Assembly: GCA_009785435.1 (NCBI GenBank) | Contig: WQWG01000048.1 | Location: 1-5,517 of the forward strand | Reading direction: 5' to 3' | Origin: Clostridiales bacterium | Lineage (GTDB): Bacteria; Bacillota; Clostridia; Peptostreptococcales; Anaerovoracaceae | DNA: 5,517 nt | Shown here: piece after piece, positions 1 through 5,517 of the stretch | Layout: each line of letters begins with the position of its first letter | Numbering within the stretch: position 1 is the first letter of the stretch | The notes under the pieces: generated by a model | The model's database searches: none | Told to the model about the DNA's origin: nothing | The model's input: only the letters and a program-made list of their open reading frames with translations | Made by a program: the position numbers and the translations under genes

Positions 1-720
1 CGATAGTTTGTGATTCTCGATTTCAAATATCTTGTTTACGATCTGATCCAGAAAATATCGGTCATGCGATATGAGAAGTATGCTGCCCGAATAAGACTTT
101 AAGTATTGCTCAAGCCATTTTATGGCTCCGATGTCCAGATGGTTCGTTGGTTCATCTAAAAATAACAAATCCGGCTTTTTTAATAGCAGGCAGGCAAGCG
201 CAAGTCGCGTCCTTTCACCGCCTGAAAGCATCTCGATTTCTTTGTTATAATACTCCTCGCCAAACGCCATGCTCCCAAGAATTCCGACGATATCGCTCTT
301 ATACCGATAACCATCTCGCCGATTGAACTCCTCTTGCAACTTATCGTATTTATGCACCAACCCCAAAACATCTTCACCGGCAGAGGAGCGCTCCGAAATA
401 AGAAGCGATATTTCATTCATCTCATCTTCGATTTTGATCAGATCCGAAAAAATGGCGCAGACTTCCTCGTACACCGTGCTGCTGCCTTTGAAGTTGTCTT
501 TTTGTCGTAAAAACCCAATCGTCTTGCCTTGTGAAACAAAAAAATGGCCTGACGTAGCCGGCAGGTCTCCCGATAAAATGTTTAAGAGTGTTGTCTTTCC
601 CGCGCCGTTGTTCCCGATAAGCCCGATTCTGTCACCCTCGTTGATATGAAAAGAAACATCTTTTAATATTTCGTCTATTCCAAATGTTTTTGTAATGTTG
701 TTCGCAGATAGTGTAATCAT
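1..720 (-). CDS. ABC-F family ATP-binding protein, N-terminal part (YdiF-like), cut by window edge
   Basis: This is the first 240 codons of an ABC-F ATPase; the frame stays open to base 1, so the 3' end lies outside. The first nucleotide-binding domain is complete: Walker A GNNGAGKTT at residues 36-44, ABC signature LSGGER at 165-170, Walker B LLFLDE at 185-190 followed by PTNHLD at 191-196, and switch histidine in SHDRYFLD at 218-225. No membrane segment is visible. ABC-F proteins are soluble, have two such domains joined by a linker, and act on the ribosome (translation factors or antibiotic resistance by ribosome protection). The second domain and linker, which would help separate subtypes, are not visible. 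The ATG at 720-718 overlaps the tsaD stop as ATGA, with only a weak GGA-type ribosome binding site, so translation is probably coupled to tsaD. B. subtilis ydiF has the same place after tsaD, which favours a housekeeping YdiF-like protein over a transferred resistance gene. The exact role is inference. Confidence 0.95.
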   Translation of the reverse strand, partial: MITLSANNITKTFGIDEILKDVSFHINEGDRIGLIGNNGAGKTTLLNILSGDLPATSGHFFVSQGKTIGFLRQKDNFKGSSTVYEEVCAIFSDLIKIEDEMNEISLLISERSSAGEDVLGLVHKYDKLQEEFNRRDGYRYKSDIVGILGSMAFGEEYYNKEIEMLSGGERTRLALACLLLKKPDLLFLDEPTNHLDIGAIKWLEQYLKSYSGSILLISHDRYFLDQIVNKIFEIENHKLS

Positions 721-1733
721 AATTCCAAATTCGCAAAGGCATCGAGCGTAAGATCGTCCTTTCCTCCTGCTATGTATTTATAATATGCGGCACATCCGAT
801 CATGGCCGCGTTATCGGTACACAAAACCGGCGGCGGATAGTAAAGCTCAATGCCGTATTTTTCACATTCCTCGCTCAGCATCTTTTTGAGCAAACTGTTT
901 GCCGCAACGCCGCCCGCGAGAACCAACTTGTCTGTTTTTGCAAAGCGAACTGCGCTAATGCACTTAAAAACGACAACTTCCATGATTGCCAGCTGAAAGC
1001 TTGCCGCCACATCCGCGATATGAATGTCTCGTCCTGCTTGTTTTTCGGAATTTAAATAATTCAATACACCTGTCTTGATTCCGCTAAAGCTGAAATCAAA
1101 ACTGTCTTTCTCTAAAAATACCCTTTTGAACTCCACGGCATGCGGGTTCCCCTCTTTTGCGATCCTGTCGATCGCAGGGCCGCCCGGATATCCGATTCCC
1201 AAGACTCTGGCGACTTTGTCATAAGCCTTGCCGGCCGCGTCATCTCTCGTTTTGCCTAGCACCCTGCATTCATTGTAACCCGTCACTTCTACAATGCTCG
1301 TATGTCCCCCGGAAATGACCAAAGAGACAAATGGCGGTTCAAGCTCTTTATGCGTTATGTAATTGGCACTGATATGCCCTTGTATATGATGAACGCCCAC
1401 AAGCGGCTTGTTCCACGCAAATGAAAACGCCTTTGCTGTCGCAATGCCGATCAAAAGCGCTCCGACAAGCCCGGGTCCGTATGTAACGCCAATCATATCG
1501 ATTTCATCCGGCTTTATTGATGCTTCTCGCATCGCGTTCTGAGCGACCCGATTGATATTTTCGAGATGGTGTCTTGAAGCGATCTCCGGCACGACACCTC
1601 CAAAAATGGTGTGCGTGTCAACTTGTGATAAGATCACGTTTGAAAGGACTTCCCGGCCATCTGCCACAAGCGCTACCGACGTCTCATCGCAACTGGTTTC
1701 AATCGCAAGCGTTATAAATTGATTGTTTTTCAC
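717..1733 (-). CDS. tsaD: tRNA N6-adenosine threonylcarbamoyltransferase TsaD (Gcp/YgjD/Kae1 family)
   Basis: TsaD is the catalytic subunit that moves the threonylcarbamoyl group from threonylcarbamoyl-AMP to N6 of adenosine 37 in tRNAs that read ANN codons. It acts in the cytoplasm with TsaB and TsaE. The 338 residues match the usual family length. Visible hallmarks: LAIETSCDET at residues 9-18; GGVVPEIASRHHLE at 45-58; metal-binding HxxxH as H116 and H120 in HHIQGH; SGGHTS at 141-146; KTRDDAAGKAYDK at 161-173; FSGIKTG at 216-222; LAGGVAANS at 272-280; and the second metal-site aspartate D307 in CTDNAAMIG. No key residue is missing. The start is GTG at 1733-1731: it is placed correctly for the family N-terminus, and AGGGAG lies 11 bases upstream. 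The gene starts one base after the stop of the small ORF at 1735-1956, so its ribosome binding site lies inside that ORF. Its own stop overlaps the ABC-F start. Confidence 0.98.
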   Translation of the reverse strand: MKNNQFITLAIETSCDETSVALVADGREVLSNVILSQVDTHTIFGGVVPEIASRHHLENINRVAQNAMREASIKPDEIDMIGVTYGPGLVGALLIGIATAKAFSFAWNKPLVGVHHIQGHISANYITHKELEPPFVSLVISGGHTSIVEVTGYNECRVLGKTRDDAAGKAYDKVARVLGIGYPGGPAIDRIAKEGNPHAVEFKRVFLEKDSFDFSFSGIKTGVLNYLNSEKQAGRDIHIADVAASFQLAIMEVVVFKCISAVRFAKTDKLVLAGGVAANSLLKKMLSEECEKYGIELYYPPPVLCTDNAAMIGCAAYYKYIAGGKDDLTLDAFANLEL

Positions 1734-1734
1734 T

Positions 1735-1956
1735 TTATTCGAAACTCCCTATCGAATTGCCCGCGTAAGCAATACACCGTCCATCATCCGCACTATGCCT
1801 GCAATTCTCACAACTCATGTAATTCGCCATATTAAACACGTTCAAATCATTTCTGCGCGAAAATCTGCTGCAGTGACTCGACGATACATCCAGTACGCCA
1901 TTTCCCGCGCTATGGATATCATTTGTTATGGCTCTTTTTTTATGATCTCTCATCAT
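1735..1956 (-). CDS. Hypothetical small protein with C-terminal Cys-x-x-Cys motif, possibly frameshifted
   Basis: I do not recognise this 73-codon ORF. In its favour: it starts ATG-ATG exactly 7 bases after a near-perfect GAGGAGG, lies on the operon strand, and ends one base before tsaD, so it fills the gap between rimI and tsaD. The first residues are basic (MMRDHKKR). The tail has three cysteines in MSCENC (residues 46-51) and GRC (57-59 region), which could be half of a metal site, plus a lone Cys near residue 29. No signal peptide or membrane segment is seen. Against a simple gene: residues about 12-37 are Ser, Asn and Gly rich and look like out-of-frame translation. The next frame over the same bases (1922-1842) gives a 26-residue peptide that looks like an amphipathic helix (IAREMAYWMYRRV, then ADFRAEM). 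A +1 shift near 1926-1920 and a -1 shift near 1850-1844 would join these into a more natural protein of about the same length. It may be a decaying gene, a sequence error, or a leader ORF for tsaD. Confidence 0.45.
   Translation of the reverse strand: MMRDHKKRAITNDIHSAGNGVLDVSSSHCSRFSRRNDLNVFNMANYMSCENCRHSADDGRCIAYAGNSIGSFE
1745..1750 (-). promoter_or_regulatory. Ribosome binding site of tsaD, inside the upstream small ORF
   Basis: The minus strand reads AGGGAG here, 11 bases before the GTG at 1733. It supports GTG as the tsaD start, since no in-frame ATG lies nearby. The site sits in the last codons of the preceding small ORF, so ribosomes finishing that ORF would pass over it and stop one base before the tsaD start. 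The somewhat long spacer and the GTG start suggest moderate initiation that may be helped by re-initiation. Confidence 0.65.
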
Positions 1957-1963
1957 TTCGTGT

Positions 1964-1970
1964 CCTCCTC
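1964..1970 (-). promoter_or_regulatory. Strong Shine-Dalgarno in front of the small ORF
   Basis: The minus strand reads GAGGAGG followed by a 7-base spacer (ACACGAA) and ATG at 1956-1954. This is the best ribosome binding site in the window, much stronger than those of tsaE, tsaB, pepV or the ABC-F gene. It is the main reason to think the small ORF is, or recently was, translated from its first ATG rather than from an internal Met. Confidence 0.75.
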
Positions 1971-1984
1971 GACCGCGCTTTGAG

Positions 1985-2008
1985 TACTTTCCTTTTTTAA
2001 GGATAGTA
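1985..2008 (-). other. Short imperfect inverted repeat in the rimI to small-ORF gap
   Basis: On the minus strand TACT-A-TCCTT-AAAA-AAGGA-A-AGTA can fold into a 9-pair stem with one A-A mismatch and a 4-base loop. It is AT-rich. In the operon direction it is followed by CTCAAAGCGC, not by a run of T, so it is not a standard intrinsic terminator. It begins about 23 bases after the rimI stop and lies just upstream of the strong ribosome binding site of the small ORF. It could be a transcript processing or stability element, or chance. It is the only structure I see in this 75-base gap (1957-2031). Confidence 0.3.
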
Positions 2009-2031
2009 TTGCTTGATTCGAGGAATTTTAT

Positions 2032-2484
2032 TCAATTTTCGTCTGCGGTTTTCCACATGATAATGGCGTCTTCGTTATTGTCTTCGTAATATCCTTTTCT
2101 TACTCCGCATGCTTTAAAGCCCATGCCTTGATAGAGAGAAATGGCACTTTCACTCGAAGCTCTCACTTCAAGCGTATAGAATTTGACTCCGGCCGCTTCA
2201 GAGATCTCAATCAGCGTAAAAATCATCGCTTTCGCGATCCCTTGTCTCCTGAAATCAGGATGCACGGCAATGTTCGTGATATGCCCCTCATCTTGAATCA
2301 TCCAAATGCCCGCATATCCCACGATTTTGCCCGCCATTTCAGCAACGACATATCGCGCTACTGTATTGCGTGTAATCTCTTCAAAAAAGGATTTCTCGCT
2401 CCATGGCAGGGCAAAACAAATTTGATCCATATCCGCAAGCGATCTTACATCTTTTTCATTGGCGGCTCTTATCTGTACATTCAT
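2032..2484 (-). CDS. rimI: RimI-type protein N-alpha-acetyltransferase (GNAT family)
   Basis: RimI transfers acetyl from acetyl-CoA to protein N-termini; the name comes from acetylation of ribosomal protein S18 in E. coli, though other targets are known. The 150 residues match the family. Visible features: N-terminal IRAANEKDVRSL at 5-16; an LPW motif at 26-28 as in RimI; the substrate-side stretch EGHITNIAVHPDFR at 66-79; the acetyl-CoA pyrophosphate loop RRQGIA at 79-84; LEVRASSESAISLYQ at 105-119; MGF at 121-123; and YYEDNNEDAIIM at 132-143. E106 and Y118 are 12 residues apart, as are catalytic Glu103 and Tyr115 of E. coli RimI, so the active site looks intact. The ATG overlaps the tsaB stop as ATGA, with a good GGAAGAAGG ribosome binding site inside the end of tsaB. 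Placement between tsaB and tsaD matches B. subtilis ydiD. Its real substrate here cannot be read from sequence. Confidence 0.93.
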   Translation of the reverse strand: MNVQIRAANEKDVRSLADMDQICFALPWSEKSFFEEITRNTVARYVVAEMAGKIVGYAGIWMIQDEGHITNIAVHPDFRRQGIAKAMIFTLIEISEAAGVKFYTLEVRASSESAISLYQGMGFKACGVRKGYYEDNNEDAIIMWKTADEN

Positions 2485-3221
2485 CGCTGCCCTTCTTCCA
2501 ATTTTCTTTCAGCCTCGGGTTTGCGCATATAGATCGGCATGAACTGTTCATAATCGACTTGCTTTCCCTCGTTATAAAGTTTTAATGCAAGTTTCGCGAC
2601 CGACGATGCTTTTTGTCCTCTTTTGTCTGCTTCCGCAAATTCAAGTCGTATATTGTCGTTTAACGATGAACCTTGCCATTGCACAATTTCGTCTTGGTAT
2701 AATTTGATTCCGTCTCCAAAAAACATGATTTCTGAAAACGCCTCTCCGGTTATTTCGGCATGTAAAAGTTGCAAATATTCATGCATACCATACGCGCCAC
2801 CGGGAACCACTTCACGAATCTCGCCACTATTTCTATCCAAGTAAAAAACGCCGCCGTAAATCTCGTTTCGTCTGGCATCCAGAATTGGACAGACAAGCCC
2901 TGTGAAATTTTCGATATGATACGAAAAAGACCAAAGCGCCGGAACCGATATACACGGTATATTCACGGCCTGCGCAATCGCTCTCGCGGACGAAACCCCA
3001 ATTCTTATGCCTGTAAACGACCCCGGCCCTGCTGACGCGGCAACGCATGAAATATCGCTCATCGTTATTCCATTTTCTTTCATCAACCGTTCCGTCATCG
3101 GCATCAGGCTCTGCAAATGGTTGAAAATCTGTTCAGATGTCTGCTCAACCAAGTTGCCTTTTTTGTCGATGCATGCGACAGACGCATGTTCACCTGTTGT
3201 TTCAAATGCTAAAATATACAT
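2481..3221 (-). CDS. tsaB: tRNA threonylcarbamoyladenosine biosynthesis protein TsaB
   Basis: TsaB (YeaZ) is the non-catalytic partner of TsaD; the two share the ASKHA fold and form the heterodimer that binds TsaE and makes t6A. The 246 residues fit the family. Visible features: N-terminal strand pair ILAFETTGEHASVA at 3-16; the NHLQSLMPM region at 34-42, where many homologues have His-Ser-x-x-Leu; the hallmark SAGPGSFTGIRIG at 63-75; the CPILDARRNEIYGG stretch at 111-124; and PIYMRKPEAER at 229-239 near the C-terminus, typical of longer bacterial TsaB. The ATG at 3221-3219 follows a weak purine-rich GAAGAGAG and begins 10 bases after the tsaE stop, so it probably depends on ribosomes arriving from tsaE. 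Its stop overlaps the rimI start. Confidence 0.95.
   Translation of the reverse strand: MYILAFETTGEHASVACIDKKGNLVEQTSEQIFNHLQSLMPMTERLMKENGITMSDISCVAASAGPGSFTGIRIGVSSARAIAQAVNIPCISVPALWSFSYHIENFTGLVCPILDARRNEIYGGVFYLDRNSGEIREVVPGGAYGMHEYLQLLHAEITGEAFSEIMFFGDGIKLYQDEIVQWQGSSLNDNIRLEFAEADKRGQKASSVAKLALKLYNEGKQVDYEQFMPIYMRKPEAERKLEEGQR
2491..2499 (-). promoter_or_regulatory. Ribosome binding site of rimI within the 3' end of tsaB
   Basis: The minus strand reads GGAAGAAGG, 6 bases before the ATG at 2484-2482. It fixes that ATG as the rimI start and shows that rimI can be initiated directly as well as by coupling through the ATGA overlap with tsaB. Confidence 0.6.
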
Positions 3222-3231
3222 CGTTCTCTCT

Positions 3232-3648
3232 TCAATCCATGCGACTTATTTCATATATTCGTTCATGTTCGTTTTCACCGTATACGATACGGATGACTGT
3301 GCTGCCTACAGGAAGGAGTCCTGCGATCTTATCCGCCCATTCAACGATACAAACGCCATTGCCGTAAAAATATTCACAAGCGCCCAACTCAAACATTTCT
3401 TCTTCGCCGGAAATCCGATACACATCAAAATGGTACAGCGGCAACTTGCCGCTTGTATACTCCTTAACGATTGTAAACGTGGGACTTGTTACCTCTTCTT
3501 TGACCCCCAGCGCCTCTGCAATGTATTTCGTCAAAGCCGTTTTGCCCGTTCCGAGCTCGCCGGAAAGCGCGATCACATCTCCGGCTTTGATTTCATCCGC
3601 AAGAGCAATCCCGAATTTTTTCGTCTCATCTTCATTTTTAATAATCAT
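3232..3648 (-). CDS. tsaE: tRNA threonylcarbamoyladenosine biosynthesis ATPase TsaE
   Basis: TsaE (YjeE/YdiB) is a small P-loop ATPase that binds the TsaB-TsaD dimer and is needed for turnover in bacterial t6A synthesis. Starting at the ATG at 3648-3646 gives 138 residues, a normal length. Visible features: DETKKFGIALADEI at 7-20; Walker A GELGTGKT at 30-37; VTSPTFTIVKEY at 53-64, the switch-like family motif; HFDVYR at 73-78; and VEWADKI at 102-108, the family signature in place of a classic Walker B. The frame stays open upstream to about 3840, but that extension runs inside the 3' end of pepV, is rich in Arg and Cys, and lacks family similarity, so I reject it. An alternative ATG at 3669-3667 would add seven residues. 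The chosen start overlaps the pepV stop by 11 bases with no strong ribosome binding site, so translation is likely coupled to pepV. Confidence 0.96.
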   Translation of the reverse strand: MIIKNEDETKKFGIALADEIKAGDVIALSGELGTGKTALTKYIAEALGVKEEVTSPTFTIVKEYTSGKLPLYHFDVYRISGEEEMFELGACEYFYGNGVCIVEWADKIAGLLPVGSTVIRIVYGENEHERIYEISRMD

Positions 3649-5092
3649 TTTCCGGTTTTGATAACTCATAAATCGCATCCGCATAAATCTTACACATAAG
3701 CACCATTTTATCGATCTCGATGCATTCGTTTTTTTGGTGGCACACATCTGCCTGCCCCGGAAACAAGGCACCGAAAGCAACGAGGTTTTCAGCCGCACGC
3801 GCATAGGTGCCGCCACCGATGACGATCGCTTCGCTCTCACTGTCGCCGGTATGATTTCTGTAAATGTCCATCAGCGTATTGACCATCGGGGCATCTTTTG
3901 GAATGTAAATAGGCGATTGGTTGCTCAGTTTGACAACGCCAAGGTTGTATCGATTGACAACGGGCATGATCGCATCATAGACGGCATCTTCGTCCATCGT
4001 CACCGGATATCGAATATTGACCGTAATGATGCCGGCTTCATCGCCCATCTCCATCATGCCTATATTGAAAATCAGGTTGCCCGATGCTTCATCCGAAAGC
4101 GCGCACCCCATCGATGCTCCGTCTAATTCAAATCCAATATGTTCATTATAAAAAGCAATGAACTCATTCACATCATCGTTTGCGAAAGAAAGTTTGCCGA
4201 GAAAGTCCATCATAACCGAAATGGCATTCAGACCACTTTCAGGCCTTGCACCGTGTGCAGAGATTCCTTGCGTTGCAATTTCAAGACTTTTCCCAACGCC
4301 TTTGACGTTTACTTTTCGCTGATGTTCCGTACGGTATCTCGCAGCTTCGTCTTTGATCTGATCATATGTGTTCGCTTGATCGCTCCTGACGACAACCCTT
4401 GCGTGATCGGCGACCATATTGGCCGCGCTTCCGCCTTTAAAACTTCTCAGTTCTAAACCTTTTGCTGTTGCTTTGTTTATTTTCTTAGCAAGCTCAAATA
4501 CCAAAATCCCCTTTTCACCATGGATGACAGGGAACTGCGCATCCGGCGTAAAACCAATCGACGGTTTCTTTGCCTTTTGAAGATACTTGTCCATTCCTTT
4601 CCAGCCTGTTTCTTCGTCCAGCCCAAGGATCAGCCTTACTTTCTTCTCCGGTATAAATCCCGCCTCTTTAAGCACTTTCATGGCAAAATAGGACGCAACG
4701 ACAGGCCCTTTGTTGTCGATCGCTCCTCTGCCATAGATTTTGCCGTCAAAGATTTCTGCGCCGTACGGCGGAAAATCCCAATCATTCCCTTCGGGAACGA
4801 CATCAAGATGCCCTAAAATCCCAAGGACTTCTTCGTTTGTGCCGATGATCTCGCCATCCTCATCCAAATGATAGCCGCCAAACTCGATATGCCCGCCATA
4901 GTTGTCAATATTTTCAATGTCAAACCCATCCTGCTTCGCTCTGTCCAGCATATACAAAAATGCGTCATGAACGCCTTTTCCAAACGGCATGTCGGCAGTC
5001 CCGGGTTCCCTCACGCTGCGAATGGCCAGAAGCTCCTGCAGCATTTTGACCATAGCCTCTCGGCTGTTCTCAATGGATTCCAAGTATATCAT
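3638..5092 (-). CDS. pepV: PepV/Sapep-type M20 metallo-dipeptidase
   Basis: This is a cytoplasmic dipeptidase of peptidase family M20 (PepV/Sapep group), using two metal ions (Zn or Mn) to cleave dipeptides late in peptide use. Counting from ATG 5092 (484 residues; the known enzymes have about 470), the metal and catalytic residues match Lactobacillus PepV spacing: H95 and D97 in GHLDVVPEG, D126 in GAIDNKGP, E160/E161 in LDEETGW, D184 in TPDAQFPV, and H452 in VCHQKNE. H280 in SAHGARPE is the lid-domain histidine. GGGTYAR at 426-432 is another family motif. The lid domain (about 200-370) is present and no key residue is missing. The frame is open upstream to 5167, but family alignment of the first helix and the spacing of a weak GGTG favour ATG 5092; ATG 5098 is possible. 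Its start lies inside the CapA gene end and its stop inside tsaE. A role in t6A synthesis is not known; the link may be only co-transcription. Confidence 0.95.
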   Translation of the reverse strand: MIYLESIENSREAMVKMLQELLAIRSVREPGTADMPFGKGVHDAFLYMLDRAKQDGFDIENIDNYGGHIEFGGYHLDEDGEIIGTNEEVLGILGHLDVVPEGNDWDFPPYGAEIFDGKIYGRGAIDNKGPVVASYFAMKVLKEAGFIPEKKVRLILGLDEETGWKGMDKYLQKAKKPSIGFTPDAQFPVIHGEKGILVFELAKKINKATAKGLELRSFKGGSAANMVADHARVVVRSDQANTYDQIKDEAARYRTEHQRKVNVKGVGKSLEIATQGISAHGARPESGLNAISVMMDFLGKLSFANDDVNEFIAFYNEHIGFELDGASMGCALSDEASGNLIFNIGMMEMGDEAGIITVNIRYPVTMDEDAVYDAIMPVVNRYNLGVVKLSNQSPIYIPKDAPMVNTLMDIYRNHTGDSESEAIVIGGGTYARAAENLVAFGALFPGQADVCHQKNECIEIDKMVLMCKIYADAIYELSKPENDY

Positions 5093-5517
5093 TCGCATAC
5101 ACCAACGCTTGTTGCGCCCGTCCGATGTTTCCTGAAACGGCAAGGGTTGTATTGTCTTCAAGTCCATCAGTCAAAGGAATGATTGAAAATACATGCCTGC
5201 CGCCCACTTGATGTCTTTCGACCCATGTAGGGATTGCGCTTTTGCTCATGGATATGATTTCTCTGTTGTTCAGATCAAACTCGACCCTGACTTGCGCAAT
5301 CGCGCCGGTTTCCGTATGCCTGTTGTTGCGGGTATTCGGAAGCGTTTCACGCCTTTGGTTCGATATGAAATTCCCCAAACTATAGAATACCGGAACTTGT
5401 CTGCCGGTCAGTTCACTTGTGAGGTAGACCACTTCCTGCAACGTATGCGGGTGATGGCCGAATATCATATCCACTTCCATCGTGTCCACTGTCCTCTGGG
5501 CGATTCTTCTCTGGTAA
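5070..5517 (-). CDS. CapA family protein (PgsA-like metallophosphatase fold), C-terminal part only
   Basis: Only the last 148 codons are in the window; the frame is open to the right edge (first full codon at 5516), so the start and N-terminal signal or anchor cannot be seen. A GTG at 5489 is an internal Val codon, not a convincing start, because the family pattern continues upstream of it (YQRRIAQRTVDTMEVD, like the helix before the motif in CapA proteins). Visible hallmarks: IFGHHPHTLQEV at about residues 18-29 of the visible part, and VPVFYSLGNFISNQ at about 41-54; both are typical of the C-terminal half of CapA/PgsA proteins linked to poly-gamma-glutamate capsule synthesis. The family also includes many members outside capsule loci, and no other capsule gene (pgsB, pgsC) is visible here, so a capsule role is uncertain. 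The tail after the motifs (about 90 residues) is not diagnostic. The stop lies 23 bases inside pepV. Confidence 0.88.
   Translation of the reverse strand, partial: YQRRIAQRTVDTMEVDMIFGHHPHTLQEVVYLTSELTGRQVPVFYSLGNFISNQRRETLPNTRNNRHTETGAIAQVRVEFDLNNREIISMSKSAIPTWVERHQVGGRHVFSIIPLTDGLEDNTTLAVSGNIGRAQQALVYANDILGIH

Noticed and set aside
1723..1983. Plus-strand open frame of 86 codons opposite the small ORF
   Set aside because: It is antisense to the tsaD start and the small ORF, has no recognisable motif, and is preceded by no clear ribosome binding site. The strong Shine-Dalgarno in this region is on the minus strand.
1985..2008. Intrinsic terminator after rimI
   Set aside because: The stem is AT-rich with a mismatch and is followed by CTCAAAGCGC in the direction of transcription rather than a T-run.
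2002..2040. Possible sigma-A promoter (TTGAAT and TACTAT) in the gap after rimI
   Set aside because: The minus-strand boxes are about 21 bases apart and the -10 matches only four of six positions, so the spacing is too long to support a promoter call.
3007..3699. Plus-strand open frame of 230 codons
   Set aside because: It lies antisense to the well-supported tsaB, tsaE and the pepV end, has no family motif, and its composition (many Cys, Phe, Ser, Arg) is typical of a shadow frame.
3649..3840. Upstream extension of tsaE by 64 codons
   Set aside because: The extension is inside the 3' end of pepV in another frame, is rich in Arg, Cys and Ser, and is not part of TsaE, whose family N-terminus fits the ATG at 3648.
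4139..4456. Plus-strand open frames opposite pepV (also around 3734-4126, 4520-4816 and 4868-5182)
   Set aside because: All are antisense to pepV, which has its full set of metal ligands in order; none shows a motif or ribosome binding site of its own.
5093..5167. Upstream extension of pepV by 25 codons
   Set aside because: It would overlap the CapA coding end by almost 100 bases, and PepV proteins begin shortly before the helix leading to LLAIRSV. ATG 5092 (or 5098) fits better.

Overview
This window is a tightly packed operon read entirely from the minus strand. It carries the core of the bacterial tRNA t6A synthesis machinery. In transcription order (high to low coordinates) it holds: the 3' end of a CapA-family gene (runs off the right edge), a PepV/Sapep-type M20 dipeptidase, tsaE, tsaB, rimI, a small unrecognised ORF, tsaD, and the 5' end of an ABC-F ATPase gene (runs off the left edge). 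I see no convincing plus-strand gene, tRNA, rRNA, CRISPR array, insertion sequence or intrinsic terminator.

The likely source is a Bacillota (Firmicutes) genome, probably a Clostridia-like lineage of moderate GC. The order tsaE-tsaB-rimI-tsaD-ABC-F is the known ydiB-ydiC-ydiD-ydiE-ydiF order of Bacillus subtilis. A PepV-type dipeptidase and a CapA-like protein in front of it is not the Bacillus arrangement. The lineage call is inference from gene order and protein style, not from a marker search.

Layout: 5070-5517 CapA C-terminal part; 3638-5092 pepV, overlapping CapA by 23 bases; 3232-3648 tsaE, overlapping pepV by 11 bases; 2481-3221 tsaB, 10 bases after tsaE; 2032-2484 rimI, with a 4-base ATGA overlap with tsaB; 1957-2031 a 75-base gap with a weak hairpin and then a very strong ribosome binding site; 1735-1956 the small ORF; 717-1733 tsaD, starting one base after the small ORF stops; 1-720 ABC-F, with an ATGA overlap with tsaD. 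Overlaps and short gaps leave little room for internal promoters, so one transcript with coupled translation is likely.

TsaD, TsaB and TsaE together transfer the threonylcarbamoyl group to A37 of ANN-decoding tRNAs. The enzyme that makes the threonylcarbamoyl-AMP donor (TsaC/Sua5) is not in the window. RimI is a GNAT acetyltransferase that often travels with tsaB and tsaD. The ABC-F protein probably acts at the ribosome. So five genes relate to translation, while the dipeptidase and CapA genes appear to be operon passengers or coupled to peptide and cell-envelope metabolism.

The one part not explained by known families is the 295 bases between rimI and tsaD. It carries a perfect Shine-Dalgarno and a 73-codon ORF with a Cys-x-x-Cys tail. 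The middle of that ORF looks more protein-like in a second reading frame, which suggests either two compensating frameshifts in a decaying or fast-evolving small gene, or an unusual overlapping-ORF leader in front of tsaD.
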